The notes under the pieces are model-generated. The model had not been told where the DNA came from. It searched no databases and saw nothing but the letters and a program-made list of their open reading frames with translations. Shown in pieces: positions 26,139-34,483 of a stretch of DNA of 64,000 nucleotides; within the stretch, counting starts at the first letter, position 1; each line of letters begins with the position of its first letter. The translations under genes were made by a program, and so were the position numbers. Source of the stretch: Flavilitoribacter sp020436695 (GTDB taxonomy: Bacteria; Bacteroidota; Bacteroidia; Chitinophagales; Saprospiraceae); contig JAWKLQ010000015.1 of NCBI GenBank assembly GCA_041392665.1, forward strand, positions 62,001 through 126,000. The letters run 5' to 3'.

Positions 26139-27477
26139 AGTGAAGCGGCTGTTTATATACTTTCCCATCCTTCATCACAAAGCTAACCGCCGTCATTACC
26201 TTAATATCCTTCGTCGGATCACCCGGTACGGCGATAATATCGGCCAGTTTTCCCTCCGTCAGCGTGCCTAACTGATCGGACACACCCAGTATCTGAGCGG
26301 GTGTTAGAGTGGCGGCTTTAATTGCTTCCAGGGCCGGCATACCGGCTTCAACCATATAGATGAATTCATTGCCGTTATCCCCGTGAGGAGAGACCGCTGA
26401 GTCGGTGCCGAAGGCGATTTTTACCCCGCTTTTGTAAGCTTTGGCGAAGGTATCGGCAATTTGTGGACCGATGGCCAGGGCTTTCGGTACAATAACCGGC
26501 GGGAAATAGCCCGGTTGTTTGGCTTTTTCCGCTACGAACATACCGGCAGAAATAGTGGGCACATAGTAAGTACCTTTTTCTTTCATCAGTTCCATGATCT
26601 CTTCGGTCATCATGGTGCCGTGCTCAATGGTAGTGATACCGGCCAGGACGGCCCTTTTCATGCCTTCCGGACCGTGGGCGTGAGCGGCGGTGTGGAATCC
26701 ATAGTCTTTGGCAGTCTGAACGATGGCCTCCAGTTCTTCCTGAGTGAACTGAGGGCCTTGACCATCCTTCGCCAGACTTAGTACCCCTCCGGTAGCGGTG
26801 ATCTTAATACAGTCCGCGCCGTTCTTATAGCGCTGACGTACCGCTTTACGGGCATCTTCCGGCCCGTTGATCACGCCCTCCTTGGGGCCGGGATCATCCA
26901 TTTCGTCCCTTTTCCGTCCGTTGGTCGGATCGGCATGGCCACCGGTAGTACCGATCGCTTTTTCTGCCGTGTAGATGCGTGGGCCATCTACATAGCCCCG
27001 GTTGATGGCATTGCGCAGGGAGACATTAACGCCGGAACCGCCCATATCGCGCACCGAGGTGAAACCGGCCATCAAGGTCTTTTTGGCATAGGTAGTAGCA
27101 CGGAGCGCTACATCCGCATCATTGAGCGTGAACCGCTCCAGGTATTGTGTCGGGCTGGACTCGCTCTCAATGTGTACGTGCATATCTGTCAGGCCGGGTA
27201 GTACCACCTGGTCTTTCAGATCGATCACCTGGTCGTCACCGCTTCCCGGTGCATAGCCCTTTTGGATAGCCGTTATCTTACCATCCTCCACCACAATACT
27301 CATTTCGGAAAGGAGGCCGGTACTTTCGGTATTCAATATTTTTCCGCAGTGCAAAATGGTTTTCTGGGCGCTCAGCGAGTATATGGCTAACAGGCCCAAT
27401 ACGGCCGTCATCATTAGCTTCAGCCGAAGCGTGGTTGTATTTTCAATTAAAGCGTTTGTGTATTTGTTTCGATTCAT
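26137..27477 (-). CDS. Exported amidohydrolase (imidazolonepropionase/prolidase-like)
   Basis: I start at the ATG ending at 27477 (MNRNKYTN), 446 residues, since the seven-codon-longer frame adds nothing recognisable. A hydrophobic signal (LMMTAVLGLLAIYSLSAQ) lies about 20 residues in, an unusually long n-region. Metal ligands of the amidohydrolase superfamily are intact: TDMHVHIES, the putative carboxylated Lys in DCIKITATGG, HTAAHAHGPEG, TIEHGTMM and FGTDSAVS. Relatives hydrolyse imide or dipeptide bonds (Xaa-Pro or similar); substrate not determinable. It lies upstream of the C39 exporter with an 86-bp gap. Confidence 0.87.
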   Translation of the reverse strand: MNRNKYTNALIENTTTLRLKLMMTAVLGLLAIYSLSAQKTILHCGKILNTESTGLLSEMSIVVEDGKITAIQKGYAPGSGDDQVIDLKDQVVLPGLTDMHVHIESESSPTQYLERFTLNDADVALRATTYAKKTLMAGFTSVRDMGGSGVNVSLRNAINRGYVDGPRIYTAEKAIGTTGGHADPTNGRKRDEMDDPGPKEGVINGPEDARKAVRQRYKNGADCIKITATGGVLSLAKDGQGPQFTQEELEAIVQTAKDYGFHTAAHAHGPEGMKRAVLAGITTIEHGTMMTEEIMELMKEKGTYYVPTISAGMFVAEKAKQPGYFPPVIVPKALAIGPQIADTFAKAYKSGVKIAFGTDSAVSPHGDNGNEFIYMVEAGMPALEAIKAATLTPAQILGVSDQLGTLTEGKLADIIAVPGDPTKDIKVMTAVSFVMKDGKVYKQPLH

Positions 27478-27683
27478 ATTTCGGATTTTGTGCAAGATTG
27501 GCCCCTAATTTAAAGGTTCGAGGCAAAGATCTTATGCTTATCCTCTATTTTTTTAGCGCTTCTTCTATTATAGCCTTCTGGATAATAATGTTACGGATCA
27601 TAAGAAATGTCATTCTTCGATATCTGGAATTTTTGATATCATACTGAGGCCTATAGTATCACAGTATCCCAGTATCAAAAACA

Positions 27684-28661
27684 TCACAACATTAATAAGA
27701 TCTTTCCCTGATTCCGGTTCGCTTCCATATACCGGTGTGCATCGGCTACTTCACGCCAGGGAAAAACCGTATCGATAATGGGACGCAGCTGTCCGGAAGC
27801 AAAATGCTCCCTGGTATAAGTGAACAGGTCTTGTGTGAGACGGATCTTGTATTCCAAAGAACGGTTACGCAGGGTGGAACCGGTAATCTGTAAACGTTTC
27901 ATGAGGATAGGCGCCAGATTGACATCCGGTACTTTGATGCCGCCCATTAGTGCCAGCATGATTATGCGACCGTCTACGGCCAGAGATCTTAAGTTCTGTT
28001 GGAAATAGTTGGCCGCAATGAAATCCAGAATGATATCTACTCCCCGACTGCCGGTGAATTCCAATACGGCTTCCGCAAAATCTTCATTGCGGTAATCGAT
28101 GGTCCGGGCGGCTCCTAATGACCTACAAATATCATGTTTGCCGGCTGAGGCGGTTACAAGACTGGTCGCACCGGCCAGTTGCGCCAGTTGCAGTGCCGCC
28201 GTGCCTACGCCACTGGCACCGGCATGGATCAATACCTGATCTCCGGCTTTCATCTTCCCGATCCAGTGCAGCGCCTGATAAGCAGTAAGAAACACCTCCG
28301 GTATGGCCGCGGCCTCCTTCAGGCCCAGCCCGGCGGGTATAGGCATGGCCATATCTTCGTGAATGATCGCATATTCGGCGTAGCCGCCGCCGTTGAGCAG
28401 TCCGAATACCTGATCACCAGGGTGCCACTTACGAACTTCACTGCCCGCCATTACGATCTCCCCCGACATTTCCAGACCCATGACCGGGCTGTCACCGGGC
28501 GGGACCGGATACTGCCCCATGCGCTGTAGTATATCGGCCCGGTTCAATGCTGTGTAGGCAATACGCACCAGCACTTCATTTGGCCCGGGAGAAGGCCGAT
28601 CTATTTCACCGAAGTACATTTGTTCGGCTTCGCCGGAGGATTTGATCAGGATGGCTTGCAT
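27684..28661 (-). CDS. NADPH:quinone oxidoreductase (PIG3/zeta-crystallin-like MDR)
   Basis: 325 residues of the medium-chain dehydrogenase family: catalytic-domain start with YTALNRADILQRMGQYPVPPG, cofactor motif HAGASGVGTAALQLA (A-S-G-V-G typical of NADPH quinone reductases), then DIILDFIAANYFQQN and RMEANRNQGKI-like end (ADAHRYMEANRNQGKIL). No zinc ligands are present, which separates it from alcohol dehydrogenases. It reduces quinones or enones using NADPH in the cytoplasm. It is alone; the 188-bp gap to the next gene has repeated GTATCA/CAGTATC spacers but no gene. Confidence 0.88.
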   Translation of the reverse strand: MQAILIKSSGEAEQMYFGEIDRPSPGPNEVLVRIAYTALNRADILQRMGQYPVPPGDSPVMGLEMSGEIVMAGSEVRKWHPGDQVFGLLNGGGYAEYAIIHEDMAMPIPAGLGLKEAAAIPEVFLTAYQALHWIGKMKAGDQVLIHAGASGVGTAALQLAQLAGATSLVTASAGKHDICRSLGAARTIDYRNEDFAEAVLEFTGSRGVDIILDFIAANYFQQNLRSLAVDGRIIMLALMGGIKVPDVNLAPILMKRLQITGSTLRNRSLEYKIRLTQDLFTYTREHFASGQLRPIIDTVFPWREVADAHRYMEANRNQGKILLML

Positions 28662-28733
28662 TGTATTTAGATAGGTATCAATTGAAAAAAACGCTGGGTT
28701 TTGTGATAAGAGACATTTCTAAAAGGAACACAA

Positions 28734-29702
28734 TCAGGGCAGATTCGCGTCCGATCCTTTTTCCTCATCAGGGATGGCGATCTTGCTCGGATTCAACGAC
28801 AGGTTCATTATAGCGCTAAGCCGTTCCTGCTTCCAGCTTCCCCGGTACCACCAGATTGCGGCCAGCATGAGCAATATGGCCAGAATAGAGCCCTCAAAAC
28901 CAAATGTGCCTCCGCTCAGCCAGGCCGGTCCGGAGGTGGTGGTGTCCAAAAGGGCATAGGTTTTGACGCCGCTGGTTGGAAATCCGAAAACAACACCCTG
29001 CATGAAATTCCAGGCTGCGTGCATGCCGGTAGGCAGCCATAGCTGCCCGCTTTTCATAAAGAGCAAACCAAATAAAAAGCCGGCCAGGGTAATGGTTACA
29101 AAGCTAATGATACTGAATCCGTCATTATCTGCGTGAACAATGGCGAAGGCAAAGGACGAGACGATCAGCGCTACCTTGAGATTGAAGTATCGCCCCAACA
29201 GGCTCATCAAAAATCCACGAAATATGAGTTCTTCGAAAAATGGCTGGATGAGAAAGAATAAAATCCACCAGAGAAAGGTGGAAAAGATGAATTCCTGCCC
29301 CGTGCTTCGCGCCATGCCGCTTATCAGCATCAACAGATATCCGATGATGACCAAGACGGCACCCAATATCCAGCCTTCGCCGAATTCGGGTTGCCACTTG
29401 AAAAAGCCCAAACCGGCGGAACGAAGCGGCTGCTTACTGATGAGCTGTCGGACAATGAAGAGGCTTGCCATGGAGCCCACCACCAGAATTAGATAGAGCA
29501 GGTTTAAAACCCCGGCCTGTATCCGGGACATATCACCTGCATTCAAGGCATTGATTTGCTCAGCATTCAGCAACGTACCAATAGGCTGAGACAACAACCA
29601 GACAAAGATCCCGGCCAGAACAGCAAACAGGATGCTTTTGCCGAGCACGATCAGCAGGCGGCGGAAAAAGGGAGTGGAATGAGTGGTGGCAGTATTTTCC
29701 AT
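28734..29702 (-). CDS. CPBP family intramembrane metalloprotease
   Basis: 322 residues with about eight membrane helices. The Abi/CAAX-protease motifs are in order: EELIFRG (EExxxR), FAIVHADNDG (FxxxH) and GMHAAWNF (HxxxN/B), which hold the zinc in the membrane. Family members cleave prenylated proteins or membrane substrates in eukaryotes; in bacteria many are of unknown role, some tied to bacteriocin immunity or signalling. The last 40 residues are a short cytoplasmic tail with many charges. Separate transcript, with a terminator-type hairpin just upstream at 29744-29783. Confidence 0.9.
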   Translation of the reverse strand: MENTATTHSTPFFRRLLIVLGKSILFAVLAGIFVWLLSQPIGTLLNAEQINALNAGDMSRIQAGVLNLLYLILVVGSMASLFIVRQLISKQPLRSAGLGFFKWQPEFGEGWILGAVLVIIGYLLMLISGMARSTGQEFIFSTFLWWILFFLIQPFFEELIFRGFLMSLLGRYFNLKVALIVSSFAFAIVHADNDGFSIISFVTITLAGFLFGLLFMKSGQLWLPTGMHAAWNFMQGVVFGFPTSGVKTYALLDTTTSGPAWLSGGTFGFEGSILAILLMLAAIWWYRGSWKQERLSAIMNLSLNPSKIAIPDEEKGSDANLP

Positions 29703-29743
29703 ACAGGAGGCTTACTGCTCAAAAGTAGCAATTTTTTGATACT

Positions 29744-29783
29744 AAAATGCTGTGATCCCAACATCAAAGGATCACAGCATTTT
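29744..29783 (-). terminator. Intrinsic terminator after the SH3-like gene
   Basis: A perfect 15-bp stem (29744-29758 pairing with 29769-29783, arms AAAATGCTGTGATCC and GGATCACAGCATTTT) with a 10-nt loop, lying 8 bp downstream of the minus-strand SH3-like gene and 41 bp upstream of the CPBP gene. The T-run is part of the stem. Confidence 0.72.
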
Positions 29784-29791
29784 ATCATCAG

Positions 29792-30691
29792 CTACCGGGC
29801 CCGAACTGCTGCCGGCGATTTCTTTACCGGCTGTGCGATCGGGGCATTGGTTTTGAGTTCCTTACAATCCCAGACCGGGTTGAACGACTGATCCTGGTCT
29901 TTGTACTGACACATCATCGTTTTCACCGGCTCTGAACCCTGTACCTTGAAAGGATGGCGTTGATATTCCAGGTCAACAGTGTATTCTGCGTGAAAGACAT
30001 TTTCCAACTGCCGGCCGTTCCAGTATAGGAAAGCCCGCTCTATACCCGTATAGCAACCAACCGTCATGGTACTCGCCTCGATCATGGTCGCGCCGGCACA
30101 CGGCTGGTCACGGAGCACACGCAACATGGGACTGGAGGCACATTCTTCAAAAACACACAGCCCTGAAATGGTGGTATTATAGAGCAATTGATTGCCCTGT
30201 AATATCCGGAGTTCGGCCCGAATGTCATTGAACGCTCTACGGGGAGTGGGCGAAACGCCGAGCATGATCAGCTCCGGTTGCTGATCGCCGGTAAGGTCGG
30301 CCCAGCGCCAGCCCTTGGCCAATTGGGCGCCAAAAACATAGCCGGTAACACCGGATTTACCGGTGCTGACCTTGAACCAGAGATCTCGGTAACCGTTGAT
30401 CTCTCCTTCAAGAATATGGTTTGCTTTTCGGTAATCCGACAAGTTATACAGTCCCTGACCGTCCTGTAAAAGGGCTAGGGGTTCGGAGTTTTGATCCGGT
30501 TGACGATAGAGGGTAACATCCTGGCCGAAAACGTAGAGTTTCGAGCCGGGCGTATACAGATCTTCGATCTGTGATTGTTCATTATGCCAGTTGAAATAGC
30601 GGGTATAATCTTCTCCGACAAATCGGGTTTGAGCGGACAAGCTTAGGGAAGAACCGGCGAGGATTGCCGTAAGGAATAGGGTAGTCTTCAT
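29792..30691 (-). CDS. Hypothetical exported protein with SH3-like domain
   Basis: I use the ATG ending at 30691 (MKTTLFLTAILAGSSLSLSA), which places a signal peptide at the N-terminus; 299 residues. Residues about 40-110 resemble an SH3b-like fold: LYVFGQDVTLYRQPDQNSEP, LALLQDGQGLY, LWFKVSTGKSGVTGYVFG. A second half with WADLTGDQQPELIMLGVS looks like VCBS/FG-GAP-like, and paired cysteines occur (LCVFEECASS, QPCAG). The C-terminus is basic. No enzyme motif is present. It probably binds something at the cell envelope; function unknown. Confidence 0.6.
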   Translation of the reverse strand: MKTTLFLTAILAGSSLSLSAQTRFVGEDYTRYFNWHNEQSQIEDLYTPGSKLYVFGQDVTLYRQPDQNSEPLALLQDGQGLYNLSDYRKANHILEGEINGYRDLWFKVSTGKSGVTGYVFGAQLAKGWRWADLTGDQQPELIMLGVSPTPRRAFNDIRAELRILQGNQLLYNTTISGLCVFEECASSPMLRVLRDQPCAGATMIEASTMTVGCYTGIERAFLYWNGRQLENVFHAEYTVDLEYQRHPFKVQGSEPVKTMMCQYKDQDQSFNPVWDCKELKTNAPIAQPVKKSPAAVRAR

Positions 30692-31098
30692 AAAAGGAGC
30701 ATTTGAAGCGTGTGTAGAAATCGGTGTTGCCATTAAGCCTGAGCAGCAGCTCTATTGATATTTCCAAAACATCAATAAGGGAGATAAAGTGCGAAAGGGG
30801 ACAGACTTTTTTCGGTGTTCAACGGAATTCATCAATTGCAGGAACGTAGGAATTCAATGTACTGTAACTTAACAGATACGGGCTATTCACAGGGATATCC
30901 TTGAGACGTATTCACCTTCGGAAAGTAACGAACAAAATTTTGCTTTTAGCAAAATTGGGCAATAATTCATAGGATAAATAACCGGAATTGCCTTCAGATT
31001 ATTGTCCTTTTTGATATGAAAAATTAAGGAAGAAGGAAGGTTTTGAGTAACACAGGAAAATAGCCCGGCATCTCTCTTTTAGTGACTATTTAACCTTT
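30692..31098. other. 407-bp gap without a supported gene
   Basis: The gap between two minus-strand genes holds no protein with coding character. It has small palindromes: TATTGAT/ATCAATA (30753-30777) and AATTTTGC-TTTTA-GCAAAATT (30936-30956), the latter a possible weak terminator of the upstream App1-like gene. The first 42 bp (30692-30733) are an unlikely extension of the SH3-like gene. Confidence 0.5.
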
Positions 31099-32214
31099 TT
31101 ATCCCCGGGCCTGACCAAAATAATCATTGTACACCCTGGTTTTCAGTAGTCCGAGCGCTTCGGCGTGCGGCACCGCTTCACCAAAATGGGTGAGTAGTTT
31201 GACCTCGGCCCGACCGGAATTTTCAATGAGGTTTCTAACCCGAGCAGTGCGTCCTTGGTGTTGTACATCCCGGATATATATGGCAATGATCCGACCCGGG
31301 AATTGCTGCGTAACGTCCAGGTAAATATCCGTGTCTTTTTCCCCGCTGTCGCCGATCAACACAAATTTAAGATCCGGATAGGTATGCAGGATGCGGGAAA
31401 TGGTTTCAAATTTGTGGCCTTTATAACCCGAGGGTCGCGGATCGGTGGGCAGGCCAAGATCGCGGAGAAGAATTGGGCCTTTAGGAAGCTGGTTAAAGCG
31501 CAGAAAATCGTCGATGAGATCGTATAAATTCCAGGGGCTGTTGGAAACGTAGAAAACCGGATTGAAAAATTGGTCGGTGGTCTGATCCTTACTCAAGGCG
31601 CGGAAGAAAGCGCTGGCTTCTTTAATACTCACCCGGGAACCGGCATTTTTCAGTATGGTGCGATAGATCGCCCGCCACATGAGCCGGGAAGCTACGCCGG
31701 TATGAATGATGGTATCGTCAATATCGGTGATCACGCCAAATTTTGGCTGGATCGGGAAGAGTACCTCACCTTCAGACTGTTGATCAACAGTAGTCCAGGG
31801 AGTACGTATCAGATCGATAATGGGATGCAGCCAGGCATTGGCAGGCTGTAAAAAACTTTTGGGAGTCGCAATATCCAGTTCGAAGTAGCCTTCCCGGTCG
31901 GACTGTAACAGAAAGGATTGCTCTCCGACCCGGATGTCTACCTTCGCTCCCCAGATCTCCCGGCTGTTGAATCTTTTATAAGTGTTAACCACATTGCGCC
32001 AGACAGAATCCTCACGCCGGGCAACGATCAATTGATCTTCCAGCACCCTGCCTTTTAGCCAGAGTTTTTCACTACTGCAATAACCACGGTAGGCCATCAA
32101 CTGGATCGGACTTAGCCGTTTGCTACTTTTGATGGTCTTCCAGTGCCTTTTGAGACGATCGTACAGCAGATCAAAGGGACGCAGCCAATCCGATATGCGA
32201 TGTTTCCAGGACAT
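31099..32214 (-). CDS. App1-like phosphatidate phosphatase (DUF2183, HAD fold)
   Basis: 371 residues. The HAD-type catalytic motif ITDIDDTIIHTG (DxDDT) is intact at about residue 163-174, and FVLIGDSGEKDTDIY holds the later Asp residues of motif IV. This is the DUF2183/App1 family; yeast App1 dephosphorylates phosphatidate at the membrane, while bacterial substrates are unknown. The N-terminal 150 residues are a beta-rich domain usual for this family (WLKGRVLEDQ, FLLQSDREGYFEL). No membrane helix is present. It is followed 59 bp away by ftsY, which lies upstream in transcription. Confidence 0.85.
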   Translation of the reverse strand: MSWKHRISDWLRPFDLLYDRLKRHWKTIKSSKRLSPIQLMAYRGYCSSEKLWLKGRVLEDQLIVARREDSVWRNVVNTYKRFNSREIWGAKVDIRVGEQSFLLQSDREGYFELDIATPKSFLQPANAWLHPIIDLIRTPWTTVDQQSEGEVLFPIQPKFGVITDIDDTIIHTGVASRLMWRAIYRTILKNAGSRVSIKEASAFFRALSKDQTTDQFFNPVFYVSNSPWNLYDLIDDFLRFNQLPKGPILLRDLGLPTDPRPSGYKGHKFETISRILHTYPDLKFVLIGDSGEKDTDIYLDVTQQFPGRIIAIYIRDVQHQGRTARVRNLIENSGRAEVKLLTHFGEAVPHAEALGLLKTRVYNDYFGQARG

Positions 32215-32216
32215 AA

Positions 32217-32273
32217 TTATTAGGTACTAGGTACTTGGTTCTAGGGGCTAGGACCCAAGTACCTGGTACCTAA
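32217..32273 (-). terminator. Palindrome between ftsY and the App1-like gene
   Basis: ATTAGGTACTAGGTACTTGG (from 32218) pairs with the reverse complement ending near 32274 (CCAAGTACCTGGTACCTAAT) with one mismatch. The repeated GGTAC units make a long stem with a 17-nt loop. Position right after the ftsY stop codon suggests termination or transcript protection. Confidence 0.55.
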
Positions 32274-33239
32274 TTAAGAAACTTTTTCCGCAAACAGGGA
32301 TTCTACGAAGAGTCGCTTGTTGAAGATCTGCAATTTATCTATGCCTTCTCCCACACCAATGTATTTGATTGGAATTTTGAAAATATCGGAAATTCCCAGC
32401 ACAACACCACCTTTGGCCGTACCGTCGAGCTTGGTGAGGGCAATGGCACTTACATCGGTCGCGTTCGTAAAGTGACGTGCCTGCTCAATCGCATTCTGAC
32501 CGGTAGTAGCATCCAACACCAACAGCACTTCATGCGGGGCAGTAGGCATTTTCTTTTCGATGGATCGCTTGATCTTACTGAGCTCTTTCATCAGATTAAT
32601 CTTGGTGTGCAGACGGCCAGCCGTGTCGATGATGGCCACATCATGACCGTGGTTGATGGCGTATTCGACCGTTTCATAGGCTACGGCAGCGGGGTCGGTA
32701 TTCATCCCCTTGCTGTAAAAATCACAACCGACTCTTTCCGACCAGATCTTTAGCTGATCTACGGCAGCAGCACGGAAGGTATCACCGGCACCAAGTACTA
32801 CTTTCTTACCCTGTTGTTTATACTGCCAGGCTAGTTTTCCGATCGTGGTGGTCTTACCCACACCGTTTACCCCGACCACCAGAATAATAGTAGGGGTTTC
32901 GTTGGAAGGCAGTGTGTAATCTTCAAGATCTTCCGTATTGTTCTCGGCAAGCAACTGGACGATCTCATCGCGCAGGATCTCATTCAGCTCGGAAATGTTG
33001 ATGTATTTATCACGGGCCACCCGCTCCTCAATGCGTTCGATGATCTTAACGGTGGTATCCAGGCCGACATCAGAGGTGATCAGGACGTTTTCCAATTCAT
33101 CCAGCACTTCTACATCAACGGTAGACTTACCGGCCACCGCCTTGGTCAGTTTACCGAGAAAACTGGTTTTGGTCTTTTCGATGCCCTTATCGAAATCCTC
33201 TTTCTTTTCTTTATTGAAAAATTTACCGAATAAACTCAT
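32274..33239 (-). CDS. ftsY: Signal recognition particle receptor FtsY
   Basis: 321 residues. SRP-type GTPase NG domain: G1 GVNGVGKTTTIGKLA, G2-like DTFRAAAVDQL, G3 DTAGRLHTK, G4 TKLDGTAKGG, and the C-terminal GVGEGIDKLQIF. FtsY docks ribosome-nascent-chain/SRP complexes at the inner membrane. The acidic N-terminal A domain of E. coli FtsY is almost absent here (N-terminus MSLFGKFFNKEKKEDFDKG), as in most Bacteroidota. It follows the DUF4295-rpmG-rpmB genes by 352 bp of palindromes. Confidence 0.97.
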   Translation of the reverse strand: MSLFGKFFNKEKKEDFDKGIEKTKTSFLGKLTKAVAGKSTVDVEVLDELENVLITSDVGLDTTVKIIERIEERVARDKYINISELNEILRDEIVQLLAENNTEDLEDYTLPSNETPTIILVVGVNGVGKTTTIGKLAWQYKQQGKKVVLGAGDTFRAAAVDQLKIWSERVGCDFYSKGMNTDPAAVAYETVEYAINHGHDVAIIDTAGRLHTKINLMKELSKIKRSIEKKMPTAPHEVLLVLDATTGQNAIEQARHFTNATDVSAIALTKLDGTAKGGVVLGISDIFKIPIKYIGVGEGIDKLQIFNKRLFVESLFAEKVS

Positions 33240-33267
33240 TGGTTGGTCTGTTAGTCGTGAGTGATTA

Positions 33268-33514
33268 TGCGCTTTGCCGAATCGGCTACGTTAGGGCGAA
33301 GCGCAATGATCACCCCGCATAAAGCCCTTGGGCTGAAATGGGGATTAATAAGTCACTTACTACTGGACAAATGGACGTTGGGATATTTGGACGTTGGGAT
33401 GGATACCAACATCCTAACGTCCATTTGTCCAGTAGTATAAATAAGTCAGTCGTAAGTCAGTCCATATGGTAAGTTCAAAAGCCTTACGATTTGCAGACTA
33501 ATGGACTTACGACT
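33268..33514. repeat. Series of four palindromes in the ftsY/DUF4295 gap
   Basis: Four unrelated inverted repeats follow one another: (1) TGCGCTTTGCC/GGCGAAGCGCA at 33268-33305; (2) CCCC...AGCCC/GGGCT...GGGG at 33313-33343; (3) a 27-nt arm at 33358-33384 paired with 33411-33437 with a single mismatch, including ACTGGACAAATGGACGTT; (4) AGTCGTAAGTC.../...GACTTACGACT at 33448-33514. There is no gene in 33240-33591. Each could form a hairpin in the rpmB-DUF4295-ftsY transcript. Confidence 0.7.
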
Positions 33515-33521
33515 AATGCAC

Positions 33522-33558
33522 AAAGAGGCTTTCCTTTGATCTCAAGAAAAGCCTCTTT
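33522..33558 (-). terminator. Hairpin after the DUF4295 gene
   Basis: AAAGAGGCTTT (33522-33532) pairs exactly with AAAGCCTCTTT (33548-33558); 15-nt loop. It lies 33 bp downstream of the DUF4295 stop on the minus strand. No long T-run, so moderate certainty. Confidence 0.55.
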
Positions 33559-33591
33559 GAGGAGAATATATACACAAAAGAACAGCAGGGC

Positions 33592-33765
33592 TTATTTCTT
33601 AGCCAAGAATTCATCCAGCTTGTCCTTGTGGATCATTACTTCTTTGTAAGAATATTTTCCGGTTTTCGGATCTTTCACGCTTTGTACGATTTTCACGTAA
33701 TCACGGCCAGATCCAGCGTTTGCCGCACGTTGAGCTACCCGCGCGTTCTTTGATACCTTTGCCAT
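33592..33765 (-). CDS. DUF4295 family protein (ribosomal cluster)
   Basis: Reading the minus strand from the ATG at 33765 gives 57 residues: MAKVSKNARVAQRAANAGSG, then RDYVKIVQSVKDPKTGKYSY, ending DEFLAKK. It is small and basic. This is the DUF4295 family, found in Bacteroidota directly after rpmG and rpmB, and is likely ribosome-associated. Function unproven. It is 88 bp from rpmG. Confidence 0.88.
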   Translation of the reverse strand: MAKVSKNARVAQRAANAGSGRDYVKIVQSVKDPKTGKYSYKEVMIHKDKLDEFLAKK

Positions 33766-33853
33766 TGTCTTATAATTTTAGTGATGCAGATTCAGTTTGC
33801 CAAAATTAAGAACATTCCTGCTAGGAAACAAGTTCCCTGTCGCAAGGCTGCGC

Positions 33854-34042
33854 TTACTTAATTTCGCGATGAACCGTCACTTTTTTCAAAATGGGATTGT
33901 ACTTCTTCAGCTCCAGACGATCCGGAGTATTCTTCCGGTTCTTTTGGGTTACGTAGCGAGAAGTACCGGGCATACCGGAGTTCTTATGCTCGGTGCATTC
34001 CAGAATGATCTGAATGCGGTTGCCTTTACTTTTCTTAGCCAT
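33854..34042 (-). CDS. rpmG: Ribosomal protein bL33
   Basis: 62 residues: MAKKSKGNRIQIILECTEHK and RYVTQKNRKNTPDRLELKKY with NPILKKVTVHREIK at the end, the bL33 signature. Only one Cys is present, so this is the zinc-independent (C-) form. It lies between rpmB (19 bp upstream) and DUF4295, the conserved Bacteroidota order. Confidence 0.96.
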   Translation of the reverse strand: MAKKSKGNRIQIILECTEHKNSGMPGTSRYVTQKNRKNTPDRLELKKYNPILKKVTVHREIK

Positions 34043-34061
34043 GGCTATACATTAATTTTGC

Positions 34062-34322
34062 TTACTTAACCTTATTCAATTTAACGCCCGTGTCCACGCC
34101 TTTGGCTTCCAGCTTCTTCAAGTAAGCGTAAATACCCAGTTTATTGATGGTGCGCAGTGCACTCATAGACACTTTCAGCGTTACCCATTGCTCAGTTTCC
34201 GGAATATAGAAACGTTTTTTTGCCAGATTCGGTACGAAACGGCGCTTCGTCTTCCGGTTGGAGTGGGAGACATTATTTCCCGAAATGGGACGTTTTCCCG
34301 TCAGTTGACAAACTTTAGACAT
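34062..34322 (-). CDS. rpmB: Ribosomal protein bL28
   Basis: From ATG at 34322 (MSKVCQLTGKRPISGNNVSH) the protein is 86 residues; the longer frame adds seven residues with no family support. SNRKTKRRFVPNL and WVTLKVSMSALRTINKLG are bL28 marks. First gene of the rpmB-rpmG-DUF4295 cluster and 52 bp downstream of tRNA-Arg, with which it may share a transcript. Confidence 0.96.
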   Translation of the reverse strand: MSKVCQLTGKRPISGNNVSHSNRKTKRRFVPNLAKKRFYIPETEQWVTLKVSMSALRTINKLGIYAYLKKLEAKGVDTGVKLNKVK

Positions 34323-34374
34323 CTTCTCTGGATTTATAAACAAGAAAGCCGGGACACAAGCGCCCGGCCCCTGG

Positions 34375-34448
34375 TGACTCTGTAAGGATTCGAACCTTAA
34401 ACCTCCTGATCCGTAGTCAGGTGCTCTATCCAGTTGAGCTACAGAGCC
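34375..34448 (-). tRNA. tRNA-Arg (anticodon ACG)
   Basis: 74 nt on the minus strand. Acceptor GGCTCTG pairs with CAGAGTC (one G-U), D-arm GCTC/GAGC, anticodon stem CCTGA/TCAGG with loop CTACGGA (anticodon ACG), T-stem TAAGG/CCTTA with TTCGAAT loop, discriminator A. All arms fold well. CCA is not encoded. A34 would be deaminated to inosine by TadA. Confidence 0.95.
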
Positions 34449-34483
34449 GAGATTTCAAAATATACACTTTCCTTAAAGTGCGG

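Noticed and set aside
33268..33514. CRISPR array
   Set aside because: The repeats are inverted, differ from one another and have no regular direct-repeat/spacer period; no cas gene is present anywhere in the window.
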